Below are positions 1 to 5,335 of a DNA stretch of 16,643 nucleotides, piece after piece. The notes beneath the pieces are model-generated. The model saw only the letters and a list, made by a program, of their open reading frames with translations, was not told where the DNA came from and did not search any database. This DNA comes from Oscillospiraceae bacterium (lineage in GTDB: Bacteria; Bacillota; Clostridia; Oscillospirales; Acutalibacteraceae), in NCBI GenBank assembly GCA_029007475.1, contig JAQXHW010000177.1:1-16643 (forward strand), written 5' to 3'. Position 1 is the first letter of the stretch. Every line of letters starts with the position of its first letter. The position numbers and the translations under genes were made by a program.

Positions 1-391
1 CCTTAGTAGCGTCGGCGCAGGCTTTGGCAGCCTTTTCCCCTACTGCGTAAATAAGGTCGGGTTTTGCCGCTACCGCATCCTTTGCCTGCTGTTTGTAATC
101 AGGCTTATCCTTATCGGCAGATTTACCTACGGTGATTTTTACGTTTTCGCCGGGTGTGAGGCCGGCAGAAATCAATCCCTCGTTAAAGCCTTGAAGCGCT
201 AAGTTGCCGTTATCGGTATCGTCGCTGCATACAATATATATGTGCTTTGAGGGTATATGCGCTGTTGTTTCGGTTGCCGTGGTTTCAGGGACAGTCTCAT
301 TTTGAGGGTCAGACGAGCTGCATCCTGCAATTGAAAATACAAAAAGTGAGACTAAAATCAGAGATAAAAGTGACAAAATTTTCTTAGTCAT
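1..391 (-). CDS. ABC transporter substrate-binding lipoprotein, N-terminal part (cut by window edge)
   Basis: The reading frame starts at ATG 391 and is open to the window edge, giving about 130 residues of an exported lipoprotein. Residues 1-23 form a signal peptide: MTKK, then a hydrophobic core, then a lipobox SIAGC with the lipidated Cys at 24. A Ser/Thr/Glu/Pro-rich linker follows (about 25-48), and then a Rossmann-like start (HIYIVCSDDTDNG, about 50-62). A segment near 110-120 reads KPDLIYAVGEKAAKAC. This pattern (export, linker, a domain asking about 'potential' targets) fits the TrpX-type ABC substrate-binding family (ABC_sub_bind), which binds amino acids or other small solutes outside the cell. 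The ligand cannot be told from this fragment. The ribosome binding site AGGAGG lies 7 nt before the ATG and overlaps the end of the upstream methyltransferase gene, only 14 bp away, so the two are probably co-transcribed. The permease and ATPase genes expected with it would lie beyond the left edge. Confidence 0.8.
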   Translation of the reverse strand, partial: MTKKILSLLSLILVSLFVFSIAGCSSSDPQNETVPETTATETTAHIPSKHIYIVCSDDTDNGNLALQGFNEGLISAGLTPGENVKITVGKSADKDKPDYKQQAKDAVAAKPDLIYAVGEKAAKACADATK

Positions 392-405
392 TTAGCTGCC
401 TCCTC

Positions 406-1524
406 TTATTTGAAGTATATATACAGCTGGCATTTAAGCATGCCGTTATATAGCTTTCTCCTTTTGTCGGCTTTTCTGCCGAAGCATTTTTCAAAATCGT
501 CGTCAGGGGTGATTATACCATAGCTCCAGCCTGTTTTTTGTAAAAACTTATCCCCCATGATTTTATACAGCTTTTCTGCTTCTTTAACATTTAAGAGTCT
601 TTCGCCGTAGGGTGGATTGGTAATCAGCGTTCCTCTTTCTCTTGCGGGTGCGAAATCCTTAAGGTCGGCTTCATAAAATTCAATTCTGTCCGCTATCCCT
701 GCAAGCTCAGCGTTATGACGTGCAACAGAAAGAGCTTCCCTGTCGATATCGCTGCCTATGGCAAAGAAATCAACATCGCGGTTCTCTAAGCTCTTTGACA
801 GCTCTCTTTCGCGTTTCCAGACCTCCTTAGGAATAACATCCCATTTCTCGGCGGCGAAATGCCTTCTTATTCCCGGAGAAATCTTCATGGCTTTCAGGGC
901 TGATTCAATTAAAATTGTGCCGCTTCCGCACATGGGATCGGTAACGAAATGATTTGGACGCACCTTGCAAAGCTCAGCCATAACAGAAGCAAGAGTTTCG
1001 CTGATAGGAGCATCGTTTGCCTGTTTTCTGTATCCTCGCTTATGAAGTCCCTCTCCGGAAGTATCAAGCAAGACGCTTACCTTATCGCGGTGAACATGAA
1101 ACTGTAACTGATGTACCGAACCGGTTTCGGACAGCCATGCTGTATTATACTTTTCACCAAGACGTTTTGCCGCAGCTTTTTTTATTATCTTCTGACAGTC
1201 GACGGTACTCATTAGCTGAGAATCAAGACAGCTGCCCTTTACGGGAAAAGCCTCATCTTTGCCGATAAATTCCTCTAATGGCAGTCTTAAAACTCCTTGA
1301 AATAACTCCTCAAAGGTTCGGGCATAAAACTCACCTAAGACAATCTGAACTCTCTCGGCACAGCGTAGCCTTATATTAGCCCTTGCCAAGGTCTCGAAGT
1401 TTCCTTCAAAATAAACCTTACCTGTTTCAGCCTTGACGCCTTCTATATCCATAAACCTCAGCTCGTTTGCAACAATTCCTTCCGTTGCAAAAAGGCAGGG
1501 CGCGCAAAATTTAATTTTATCCAT
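406..1524 (-). CDS. THUMP-domain class I SAM-dependent 23S rRNA (guanine-N2) methyltransferase, RlmL/YpsC type
   Basis: A 372-residue enzyme of the family represented by B. subtilis YpsC and the N-terminal half of E. coli RlmL, which makes N2-methylguanosine in 23S rRNA. The N-terminal part (about 1-60, FCAPCLFATEGIVANELR) and the THUMP-type region (about 50-155) are expected to bind RNA. The catalytic Rossmann domain carries the SAM-binding motif DPMCGSGT at 196-203, the acidic strand GSDID at 257-261 and the catalytic NPPYGERL at 303-310. The family signature LHKRGYR is at 160-166. Length is normal for the single-domain bacterial form; the RlmK-like second half of E. coli RlmL is absent. 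The ATG at 1524 is preceded by GAGG about 6-7 nt away. An intrinsic terminator of the upstream hpf gene ends just before this ribosome binding site, so expression may depend on read-through. Family assignment is firm; the exact target base is inferred from homologues. Confidence 0.93.
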   Translation of the reverse strand: MDKIKFCAPCLFATEGIVANELRFMDIEGVKAETGKVYFEGNFETLARANIRLRCAERVQIVLGEFYARTFEELFQGVLRLPLEEFIGKDEAFPVKGSCLDSQLMSTVDCQKIIKKAAAKRLGEKYNTAWLSETGSVHQLQFHVHRDKVSVLLDTSGEGLHKRGYRKQANDAPISETLASVMAELCKVRPNHFVTDPMCGSGTILIESALKAMKISPGIRRHFAAEKWDVIPKEVWKRERELSKSLENRDVDFFAIGSDIDREALSVARHNAELAGIADRIEFYEADLKDFAPARERGTLITNPPYGERLLNVKEAEKLYKIMGDKFLQKTGWSYGIITPDDDFEKCFGRKADKRRKLYNGMLKCQLYIYFK

Positions 1525-1537
1525 TTATACCTCTATC

Positions 1538-1565
1538 AAAAAATGGGCGGGAGATTATCCCGCCC
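1538..1565 (-). terminator. Rho-independent terminator after hpf
   Basis: On the minus strand an 8-bp, GC-rich stem (GGGCGGGA / TCCCGCCC, positions 1565-1558 and 1552-1545) with a 5-nt loop is followed by A and a run of six T (1543-1538). It sits 17 bp downstream of the hpf stop codon. Reading in the plus direction there is no T run, so it is directional and serves minus-strand transcription. The next gene starts at 1524 with its ribosome binding site directly after the T run. Confidence 0.9.
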
Positions 1566-1582
1566 GTATTATTAAGTATTAT

Positions 1583-2119
1583 TTAATCATCTGAGGTAGG
1601 CTCTAAGAGTCCGTAAGCACCGTCGTTGCGGGTATATACCACGTTGATATCTCCTGTTTCGGAATTAGTAAACATAAAGAATTTATGTCCTATCATTTCC
1701 ATTTGGAGAATAGCTTCCTCAACGGAAATCGGCTTTACGGAAACCAGCTTCTTTCTGACAACGGAAATCTCCTCATCCTCGCTGAAGTCATCAGGCGTCT
1801 CAATAACAAGGTCATCAAGAGATGCTGATTTAATACGCTTAGCGAGTCGGGTTTTGTGCTTGCGAAGCTGACGAGTGAGCAAATCGACTACCTTATCAAG
1901 TGCGTCGTTCATCTCAAGCATAGTGGATTCGGCACGGTAAACCATTGAGTTGTCTTTGATAGTAATCTCCACGGTTTGGCGATTCTTTTCAAGGGTAACA
2001 ACTACGGTAGCCTCTGCATCTTCGGAAAAAATCTTGGAGAGCTTTGCGAGCTTTTTCTCTACTCTTTCCTTGAAATTATCCCTGAGATTAACCTTTCTTG
2101 CAACATAGTTAATCTTCAT
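1583..2119 (-). CDS. hpf: Ribosome hibernation promoting factor, long form
   Basis: A 178-residue long-form HPF (YvyD type). The N-terminal domain (about 1-100, MKINYVARKVNLRDNFKERVEKK, alpha/beta fold with the basic helix TRQLRKHKTRLAKR) binds the decoding region of the 30S subunit. The C-terminal dimerisation domain (about 120-178) shows the hallmark EEAILQMEMIGHKFFMF and NVVYTRNDGAYGLLEP, through which two 70S ribosomes are joined into inactive 100S dimers in long-HPF bacteria. Length is typical. The start ATG 2119 has a near-perfect ribosome binding site, AAAGGAGG, 8 nt upstream, which suggests efficient translation. It follows yabR by 29 bp and ends in a strong terminator. In related bacteria hpf is induced by stationary phase and (p)ppGpp; no specific promoter is evident here, so transcription may come from the yab operon or from a promoter inside yabR. 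Confidence 0.96.
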   Translation of the reverse strand: MKINYVARKVNLRDNFKERVEKKLAKLSKIFSEDAEATVVVTLEKNRQTVEITIKDNSMVYRAESTMLEMNDALDKVVDLLTRQLRKHKTRLAKRIKSASLDDLVIETPDDFSEDEEISVVRKKLVSVKPISVEEAILQMEMIGHKFFMFTNSETGDINVVYTRNDGAYGLLEPTSDD

Positions 2120-2148
2120 GCTTGATTCCTCCTTTAAGATACTGTATT

Positions 2149-2664
2149 TTATTTTCTTCCGCCGCCATGGCCTCTACGGCTATAGCCTCGGCTTTCGTTT
2201 CCTCTTTTCAGGTCAGACATTCTATCCTGACTGGACTTCTTAAATTTCGACATCATATCCTCAAAGTTCGGGTCAGAAGATACCGTTTCCTCCCAAATAC
2301 CGTCGGAGGTGATTATCTGGGTAGGAGGTGCCGTCTTAAATTCCTGAGGCTTTTTTGAACCTCTTGGGGCACCGTTTCCTGGTCTTTGACCTTGGGGCTT
2401 GAAATCCTTTCTTTCGGGTCTTTGAGGTTTATCCTGCGCTTTCTTTATTGAGAGAGCGATTTTGCCGTTGTCGGCAATAGTGATAACCTTTACCTTTACC
2501 GTTTGTCCGACTTCAAGGACATCGTGGATATCCTTAACAAAGCCGTCGGAAACCTCTGAGATATGTACCATGCCGTCAGGGCCGTCAGGCAAGGTGACAA
2601 AGGCTCCGAAATTAGTAATACTTGTGATTTTTCCTTCGTAAATTTGTCCGATTTCTGGTTTCAT
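2149..2664 (-). CDS. yabR: S1 RNA-binding domain protein, YabR/CvfD type
   Basis: A 171-residue protein with one S1 (OB-fold) domain at about 1-75: GQIYEGKITSITNFGAFV, DGMVHISEVSDGFV and GKIALSIKKA are classic S1 strand motifs. A low-complexity, Pro/Gln/Lys/Arg-rich linker follows (about 76-125, with repeated KPQ/RP/PQG words). A conserved C-terminal patch, DPNFEDMMSKFKKSSQDRMSDLKR in part, is seen in clostridial YabR proteins. The tail is basic and Gly/Arg-rich (SRRGHGGGRK). S1 proteins of this type bind RNA or the ribosome; CvfD in streptococci is a global post-transcriptional regulator, but a function for this protein is inferred only. It sits in the classic place after divIC. AAAAGGAA precedes ATG 2664. 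Confidence 0.9.
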   Translation of the reverse strand: MKPEIGQIYEGKITSITNFGAFVTLPDGPDGMVHISEVSDGFVKDIHDVLEVGQTVKVKVITIADNGKIALSIKKAQDKPQRPERKDFKPQGQRPGNGAPRGSKKPQEFKTAPPTQIITSDGIWEETVSSDPNFEDMMSKFKKSSQDRMSDLKRGNESRGYSRRGHGGGRK

Positions 2665-2692
2665 ACTATTCCTTTTCTTAATTTATTTACAC

Positions 2693-2711
2693 GCAGGGGC
2701 TAAATCCCTGC
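2693..2711 (-). other. Small hairpin between divIC and yabR
   Basis: A 6-bp inverted repeat (GCAGGG / CCCTGC) with a 7-nt loop lies between the divIC stop (2729) and the yabR start (2664). On the minus strand it is followed by GTGTAAATAAATT and not by a T run, so it does not meet the pattern of an intrinsic terminator. It may be an mRNA processing or stabilising structure, or chance. Confidence 0.4.
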
Positions 2712-2728
2712 TGTAGTGAACAAAACAA

Positions 2729-3046
2729 TCAGTTGCCCGAGACAATCTCAAAGACTCTCTCGCCTTGACGTATATAGCCTAAGTCGTCATGCGCCTTAGA
2801 AAGCACATACTCAAGGTATTCCTCATCAGAATAGTTCAGCACCTTATCAAGCTCTGCGTTTTGCATTTCCTGAATCTCAATTTCGTTTTGCAGGGTCAGC
2901 AGCTTGCTTTCTTTCTCAGCAATCTGTTTATTAATTACGGAATTAAGGCACAAAACAAGTATAATAACTAAAATAAAAGTGCCACCGACAGCGATATAAC
3001 GCAGAGGACGAAACTTTTTCTTGTTTTCCTGCTTATCTCGCTTCAT
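2729..3046 (-). CDS. divIC: Septum formation initiator DivIC (FtsB-like)
   Basis: A 105-residue bitopic membrane protein: basic cytoplasmic N-terminus (about 1-16, KRDKQENKKKFRP), one membrane span (about 17-35), an extracellular coiled coil (about 38-70, KQIAEKESKLLTLQNEIEIQ) and a short C-terminal module ending in DDLGYIRQGERVFEIV. This is the architecture of DivIC/FtsB, which joins FtsL and DivIB in the divisome and helps activate septal wall synthesis. Location directly after yabQ and before yabR matches the B. subtilis order and supports DivIC over other FtsB-like proteins. The gene starts 20 bp after yabQ; GAGG lies about 10 nt before the ATG, slightly distant. Confidence 0.92.
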   Translation of the reverse strand: MKRDKQENKKKFRPLRYIAVGGTFILVIILVLCLNSVINKQIAEKESKLLTLQNEIEIQEMQNAELDKVLNYSDEEYLEYVLSKAHDDLGYIRQGERVFEIVSGN

Positions 3047-3066
3047 GACACTTTAACCTCGTAAAT

Positions 3067-3510
3067 TTATTCTTCAGCCGAAAGTTTTGGGGAATTATCT
3101 TTCTTACCGTCTTTATTATACAATATATTGTTATTCCGTTGCAAGAGTTTTTTCAAAGTTTTTCTCATAAATTCGGTAACAATTTTGATATTCTTACGGA
3201 AAACCGGCAGAATTTTTCTCCATAGCTTCAAAATCACTCTGCCGAAGGTAAATCTGAAAAGCAAAAAGCCCACCGCTTCCCCCATTAAAATATAGTATCT
3301 TGCGCTTCCCCTCGAGTACCCCATGCTGAAAATCACTGTTGCAAAGGTAAACAGAAGCATAAAAACAATATCGAGGGTAAAGGTTAGCCACTTTTTGTTA
3401 TTTAGCGTTAGCCGCATAAGTTTGAACAGGTCATATACCGCCCCTAAAGCAAGTCCCAAAAGGACAGCGTAAACCAAGGATATAGACTGCTCCGTTAGTG
3501 AAAAAGTCAT
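3067..3510 (-). CDS. yabQ: Spore cortex biosynthesis membrane protein YabQ
   Basis: A 147-residue integral membrane protein with about three hydrophobic segments (about 10-28, 42-63 and 73-97) and a basic, polar C-terminal tail (about 100-147, rich in Lys, Arg and Asn). In B. subtilis YabQ is needed to build the spore cortex and is made in the mother cell under SigE. The present protein is shorter than the roughly 200-residue Bacillus form, mainly at the C-terminus. The start codon overlaps the yabP stop by one base (TAATG), a sign of translational coupling. Sequence recognition rests on the SLVYAVLLGLALGAVYDLF segment plus the gene order; no biochemical activity is known. Confidence 0.87.
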   Translation of the reverse strand: MTFSLTEQSISLVYAVLLGLALGAVYDLFKLMRLTLNNKKWLTFTLDIVFMLLFTFATVIFSMGYSRGSARYYILMGEAVGFLLFRFTFGRVILKLWRKILPVFRKNIKIVTEFMRKTLKKLLQRNNNILYNKDGKKDNSPKLSAEE

Positions 3511-3776
3511 TACTTAAACAGCTTCCCCAAAAAGTTTTTTGATTTCTGCCCGCCTAAATACTGAAAAGCGTTCACCTTTCCCTCTACAACCACCTCTCCG
3601 GTATCTAACGAGAGCTTTGTGATATGAAGCCCCTCTCCCTTTACTATCAAATTTCCAAGCTGTGTTTCCATGCTGACTGTTTCCTCATCAAAGCCTAAAA
3701 CATCGCTCACTCCCGTGAGGGATAATATGTTTCTGTTTTCTAAGCTAAAGCTGTGAGTATTGTTTGTATCTGTCAA
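3510..3776 (-). CDS. yabP: Sporulation protein YabP
   Basis: An 88-residue soluble beta-rich protein matching the YabP family: LENRNILSLTGVSDVLGFD, then METQLGNLIVKGEGLHI and GEVVVEGKVNAFQYL. In B. subtilis YabP is produced in the mother cell and is involved in spore coat/cortex maturation together with YabQ. The start is a TTG at 3776, chosen because AGGAGGG stands 6 nt upstream and because the next in-frame Met (residue 36) would delete half of the conserved domain. This ribosome binding site lies inside the 3' arm of a long hairpin (3779-3825), so translation may be restrained. It overlaps yabQ by one base and follows rqcP by 60 bp. The C-terminal end (KSKNFLGKLFK) is basic. Confidence 0.9.
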   Translation of the reverse strand: MTDTNNTHSFSLENRNILSLTGVSDVLGFDEETVSMETQLGNLIVKGEGLHITKLSLDTGEVVVEGKVNAFQYLGGQKSKNFLGKLFK

Positions 3777-3778
3777 AT

Positions 3779-3825
3779 AAAGCCCTCCTCGTATCTATTC
3801 CATAAATAATACGAGGAGGAGCTTT
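3779..3825 (-). promoter_or_regulatory. Long hairpin covering the yabP ribosome binding site
   Basis: On the minus strand AAAGC-(T)-CCTCCTCGTAT (3825-3809) pairs with ATACGAGGAGG-GCTTT (3794-3779): 16 base pairs with a single bulged base and a 14-nt AT-rich loop. The 3' arm holds the whole ribosome binding site AGGAGGG of yabP, and the TTG start codon begins 2 nt after the stem. The minus-strand sequence after the stem (ATTTGAC) is only weakly T-rich, so it is a poor intrinsic terminator in that direction. In the plus direction it is followed by CTTTCTTTTA, but no plus-strand gene is present. It could act as an attenuator, a translational lock, or a boundary between vegetative and sporulation transcripts. 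Confidence 0.65.
3783..3789 (-). promoter_or_regulatory. Ribosome binding site of yabP (decides the TTG start)
   Basis: AGGAGGG on the minus strand, 6 nt before TTG 3776. It is the only strong ribosome binding site in front of the family-conserved region and therefore fixes the unusual start codon. It is fully paired in the surrounding hairpin. Confidence 0.8.
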
Positions 3826-3836
3826 CTTTTATGATA

Positions 3837-4076
3837 TTAAATTGCCTTATACATTGAATCGGCATCCTCTTTTTTTACGAACTCCTGTAAGGACACCACT
3901 TGAATCTTAATTATTTTCTCACCAAAGGTAAGCTCCAAAATATCCCCCACTTTAACATCATAAGAGGGTTTTTGCACTTTTCCGTTGACGGAAACCTTGC
4001 CGGCGGAGCAAGCCTCGGCGGCAACGGTTCTTCTTTTAATAAGGCGTGAAACCTTTAAGTATTTATCAAGTCTCAT
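3837..4076 (-). CDS. rqcP: S4-domain ribosome quality-control protein RqcP (YabO/Hsp15 type)
   Basis: A 79-residue protein that is essentially one S4 RNA-binding domain: MRLDKYLKVSRLIKRRTVAAEAC (helix pair with the basic KRR patch), then GKVSVNGKVQKPSYDVKVGD and ILELTFGEKIIKIQVV. The orthologue YabO/RqcP of B. subtilis binds stalled 50S-peptidyl-tRNA complexes with RqcH and drives C-terminal alanine tailing of the trapped peptide. Length and motifs fit. AAGGAG precedes ATG 4076 by 7 nt. It lies after the hup terminator, so it needs read-through or a promoter in the 50 bp between; I see no convincing one. Gene order (mazG-hup-rqcP-yabP) supports the identification. Confidence 0.93.
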   Translation of the reverse strand: MRLDKYLKVSRLIKRRTVAAEACSAGKVSVNGKVQKPSYDVKVGDILELTFGEKIIKIQVVSLQEFVKKEDADSMYKAI

Positions 4077-4123
4077 ATATTTCTCCTTGAATATGGGAAA
4101 GCAACATAAAAATAAATCCTATT

Positions 4124-4158
4124 AAATAAAAATCGAAGGCATACAGAAGTATGCCTTC
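4124..4158 (-). terminator. Rho-independent terminator after hup
   Basis: On the minus strand a perfect 10-bp stem (GAAGGCATAC / GTATGCCTTC, 4158-4149 and 4144-4135) closes a 4-nt loop (TTCT) and is followed by GATTTTTATTT (4134-4124). It begins 13 bp after the hup stop codon. The T tract starts after GA, so efficiency may be moderate. Confidence 0.82.
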
Positions 4159-4171
4159 ATGGGTAGGTTAA

Positions 4172-4447
4172 TTACTTATTAACGGCGTCCTTGAAAGCCT
4201 TGCCGGCCTTGAATGCGGGAACCTTGGATGCAGGAATCTCAATATTCTCGTGAGTCTTGGGGTTACAACCAACTCTTGCTTTTCTTGTTCTCTGCTCAAA
4301 TGTACCAAAGCCAACGAGAGAAACCTTATCACCCTCAGCGATTGCATCAACGATAACATCGAAAACTGCTGCTACTGCTGCGTCTGCATCCTTCTTGGAA
4401 ATGCCACTCTTTGCAGCAACTGCTGCAACTAATTCTGTTTTGTTCAT
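4172..4447 (-). CDS. hup: HU-family nucleoid DNA-binding protein
   Basis: A 91-residue histone-like HU protein. The helical dimerisation half (about 1-45) reads MNKTELVAAVAAKSGISKKD, the core has VSLVGFGTFEQRTRKARVGCNP (about 42-64) and the DNA-clasping beta arm carries the consensus NPKTHENIEIPASKVPAFKAGKAFK (split between about 62 and 86), including the DNA-intercalating Pro. HU dimers bend and wrap DNA and shape the nucleoid. GGAGG lies 7 nt before ATG 4447. It stands 56 bp after mazG and ends in its own terminator, so a separate, strong promoter is likely; a TATAAA lies in the gap but lacks a good -35 partner at normal spacing. Codon choice looks strongly biased (many GCA/GCT Ala, AAG Lys), as expected for an abundant protein. 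Confidence 0.97.
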   Translation of the reverse strand: MNKTELVAAVAAKSGISKKDADAAVAAVFDVIVDAIAEGDKVSLVGFGTFEQRTRKARVGCNPKTHENIEIPASKVPAFKAGKAFKDAVNK

Positions 4448-4503
4448 AGTAGAACCTCCGTGTAATTTTTATATTTCTTTACGGCTATGCCGATTTAGAC
4501 AAA

Positions 4504-5298
4504 TTAGATATTGGATTTTACTTCATCCCAAAGAGCGTCAAGCTCAGAAAGGCTTGCGCTTTTCATATCGATATTGCGCTCTCTTGCTAAGTTTTCAATT
4601 TTTTCAAAGCGAGAGATAAACTTTACCGTAGAGTCCGAAAGAGCTTTTTCTGCGTCAACATCTAAAAATCTCGAAACATTGACTGCCGAGAAAAGAACGT
4701 CGCCTAACTCCTCATGAGCTGAGTCGGCGTTACCCTCCTTAATAGCGTTCCTAAGCTCACCGATTTCCTCAGAGAGTTTCTCTAAAGCTCCGTCAACGGT
4801 GTCCCAGTCAAAGCCGCATTTTTTGGCTTTGTGCTGTACCTTCTCGGCCCTTACCAAAGCAGGCAAAGCAGGACTTACGGACTTGAGGGTTTCGGTATAG
4901 GTTTTCTGAGACTTGGTCTGCATCTTTATCTTATCCCAATTCTCAAGCACCTTTTCGCTTGTTTCAGCTAAAACATCAGAGAAAACGTGAGGATGACGAA
5001 CTATGAGCTTCTTGCAAACTCCGTCACATACTTCATTAATATCAAACTCGCCCTCATCCTCGGAAATCTGAGCATGAAATACTACCTGAAGCATTACGTC
5101 CCCAAGCTCCTCACAGAGAAGCTCAGAATCATTATTATCAATAGCCTCAATAGCCTCGTAAGTTTCCTCAATAAAATTACGGCGAATACTCTCGTGAGTC
5201 TGTTCCCTATCCCAAGGGCAGCCACCGGGCCGGCGAAGTATTCTGAGAATCTCCACCAAATCATCGAAAGTATATTTATCCTTGAAGTTAAAATCCAC
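4504..5298 (-). CDS. mazG: Nucleoside triphosphate pyrophosphohydrolase MazG
   Basis: A 264-residue all-alpha NTP pyrophosphohydrolase with two MazG repeats, hydrolysing (d)NTPs to NMPs and pyrophosphate and so cleaning the nucleotide pool. The first repeat starts with GGCPWDREQTHESIRRN (about 25-41) and has the metal ligands EETYE (44-48) and EELGD (63-67). The second has EEIGE (177-181) and EELGD (196-200), followed by the closing WDEVK. It corresponds to the C-terminal half of B. subtilis YabN; the tetrapyrrole-methylase-like N-terminal domain of YabN is absent here. The start is GTG 5298, supported by GGAGG 6 nt upstream. It follows the flippase gene by 37 bp and precedes hup by 56 bp. 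Confidence 0.95.
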   Translation of the reverse strand: MDFNFKDKYTFDDLVEILRILRRPGGCPWDREQTHESIRRNFIEETYEAIEAIDNNDSELLCEELGDVMLQVVFHAQISEDEGEFDINEVCDGVCKKLIVRHPHVFSDVLAETSEKVLENWDKIKMQTKSQKTYTETLKSVSPALPALVRAEKVQHKAKKCGFDWDTVDGALEKLSEEIGELRNAIKEGNADSAHEELGDVLFSAVNVSRFLDVDAEKALSDSTVKFISRFEKIENLARERNIDMKSASLSELDALWDEVKSNI

Positions 5299-5304
5299 AA
5301 TATT

Positions 5305-5309
5305 CCTCC
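5305..5309 (-). promoter_or_regulatory. Ribosome binding site of mazG (decides the GTG start)
   Basis: GGAGG on the minus strand, 6 nt before GTG 5298. No in-frame ATG occurs before the conserved MazG motifs, so this site fixes the start. Confidence 0.8.
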
Positions 5310-5335
5310 GTGAAGCACAAACTCGCGAGTATATT

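Noticed and set aside
3194..3391. 65-codon minus-strand frame inside yabQ
   Set aside because: It is an alternative frame within yabQ, with no start signal and no family resemblance.
3779..3830. Terminator for plus-strand transcription (hairpin followed by CTTTCTTTTA)
   Set aside because: No plus-strand gene exists for it to serve; the T-rich part is the leader of sequence after rqcP. The structure makes more sense as a minus-strand RNA element.
3809..3850. SigE promoter for yabP (CATAAAAG near the rqcP end)
   Set aside because: The -10-like element has no -35 partner at the right distance, so it was not called.
4168..4359. 63-codon minus-strand frame overlapping hup
   Set aside because: It is a frame-shifted reading of hup; the HU frame is complete and has the ribosome binding site.
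4480..4495. CGGC-ATA-GCCG inverted repeat before hup
   Set aside because: The stem is only 4 bp with a 3-nt loop, without T run or known operator pattern; likely chance.
4448..4503. SigA promoter for hup (TTGTCT and TATAAA)
   Set aside because: The two hexamers are about 23 bp apart, well outside the usual 16-18 bp. A promoter is likely for biological reasons but cannot be shown here.
4257..4619. 120-codon plus-strand frame across hup and the end of mazG
   Set aside because: It runs antisense over two well-conserved genes and the hup leader; the translation shows no domain.
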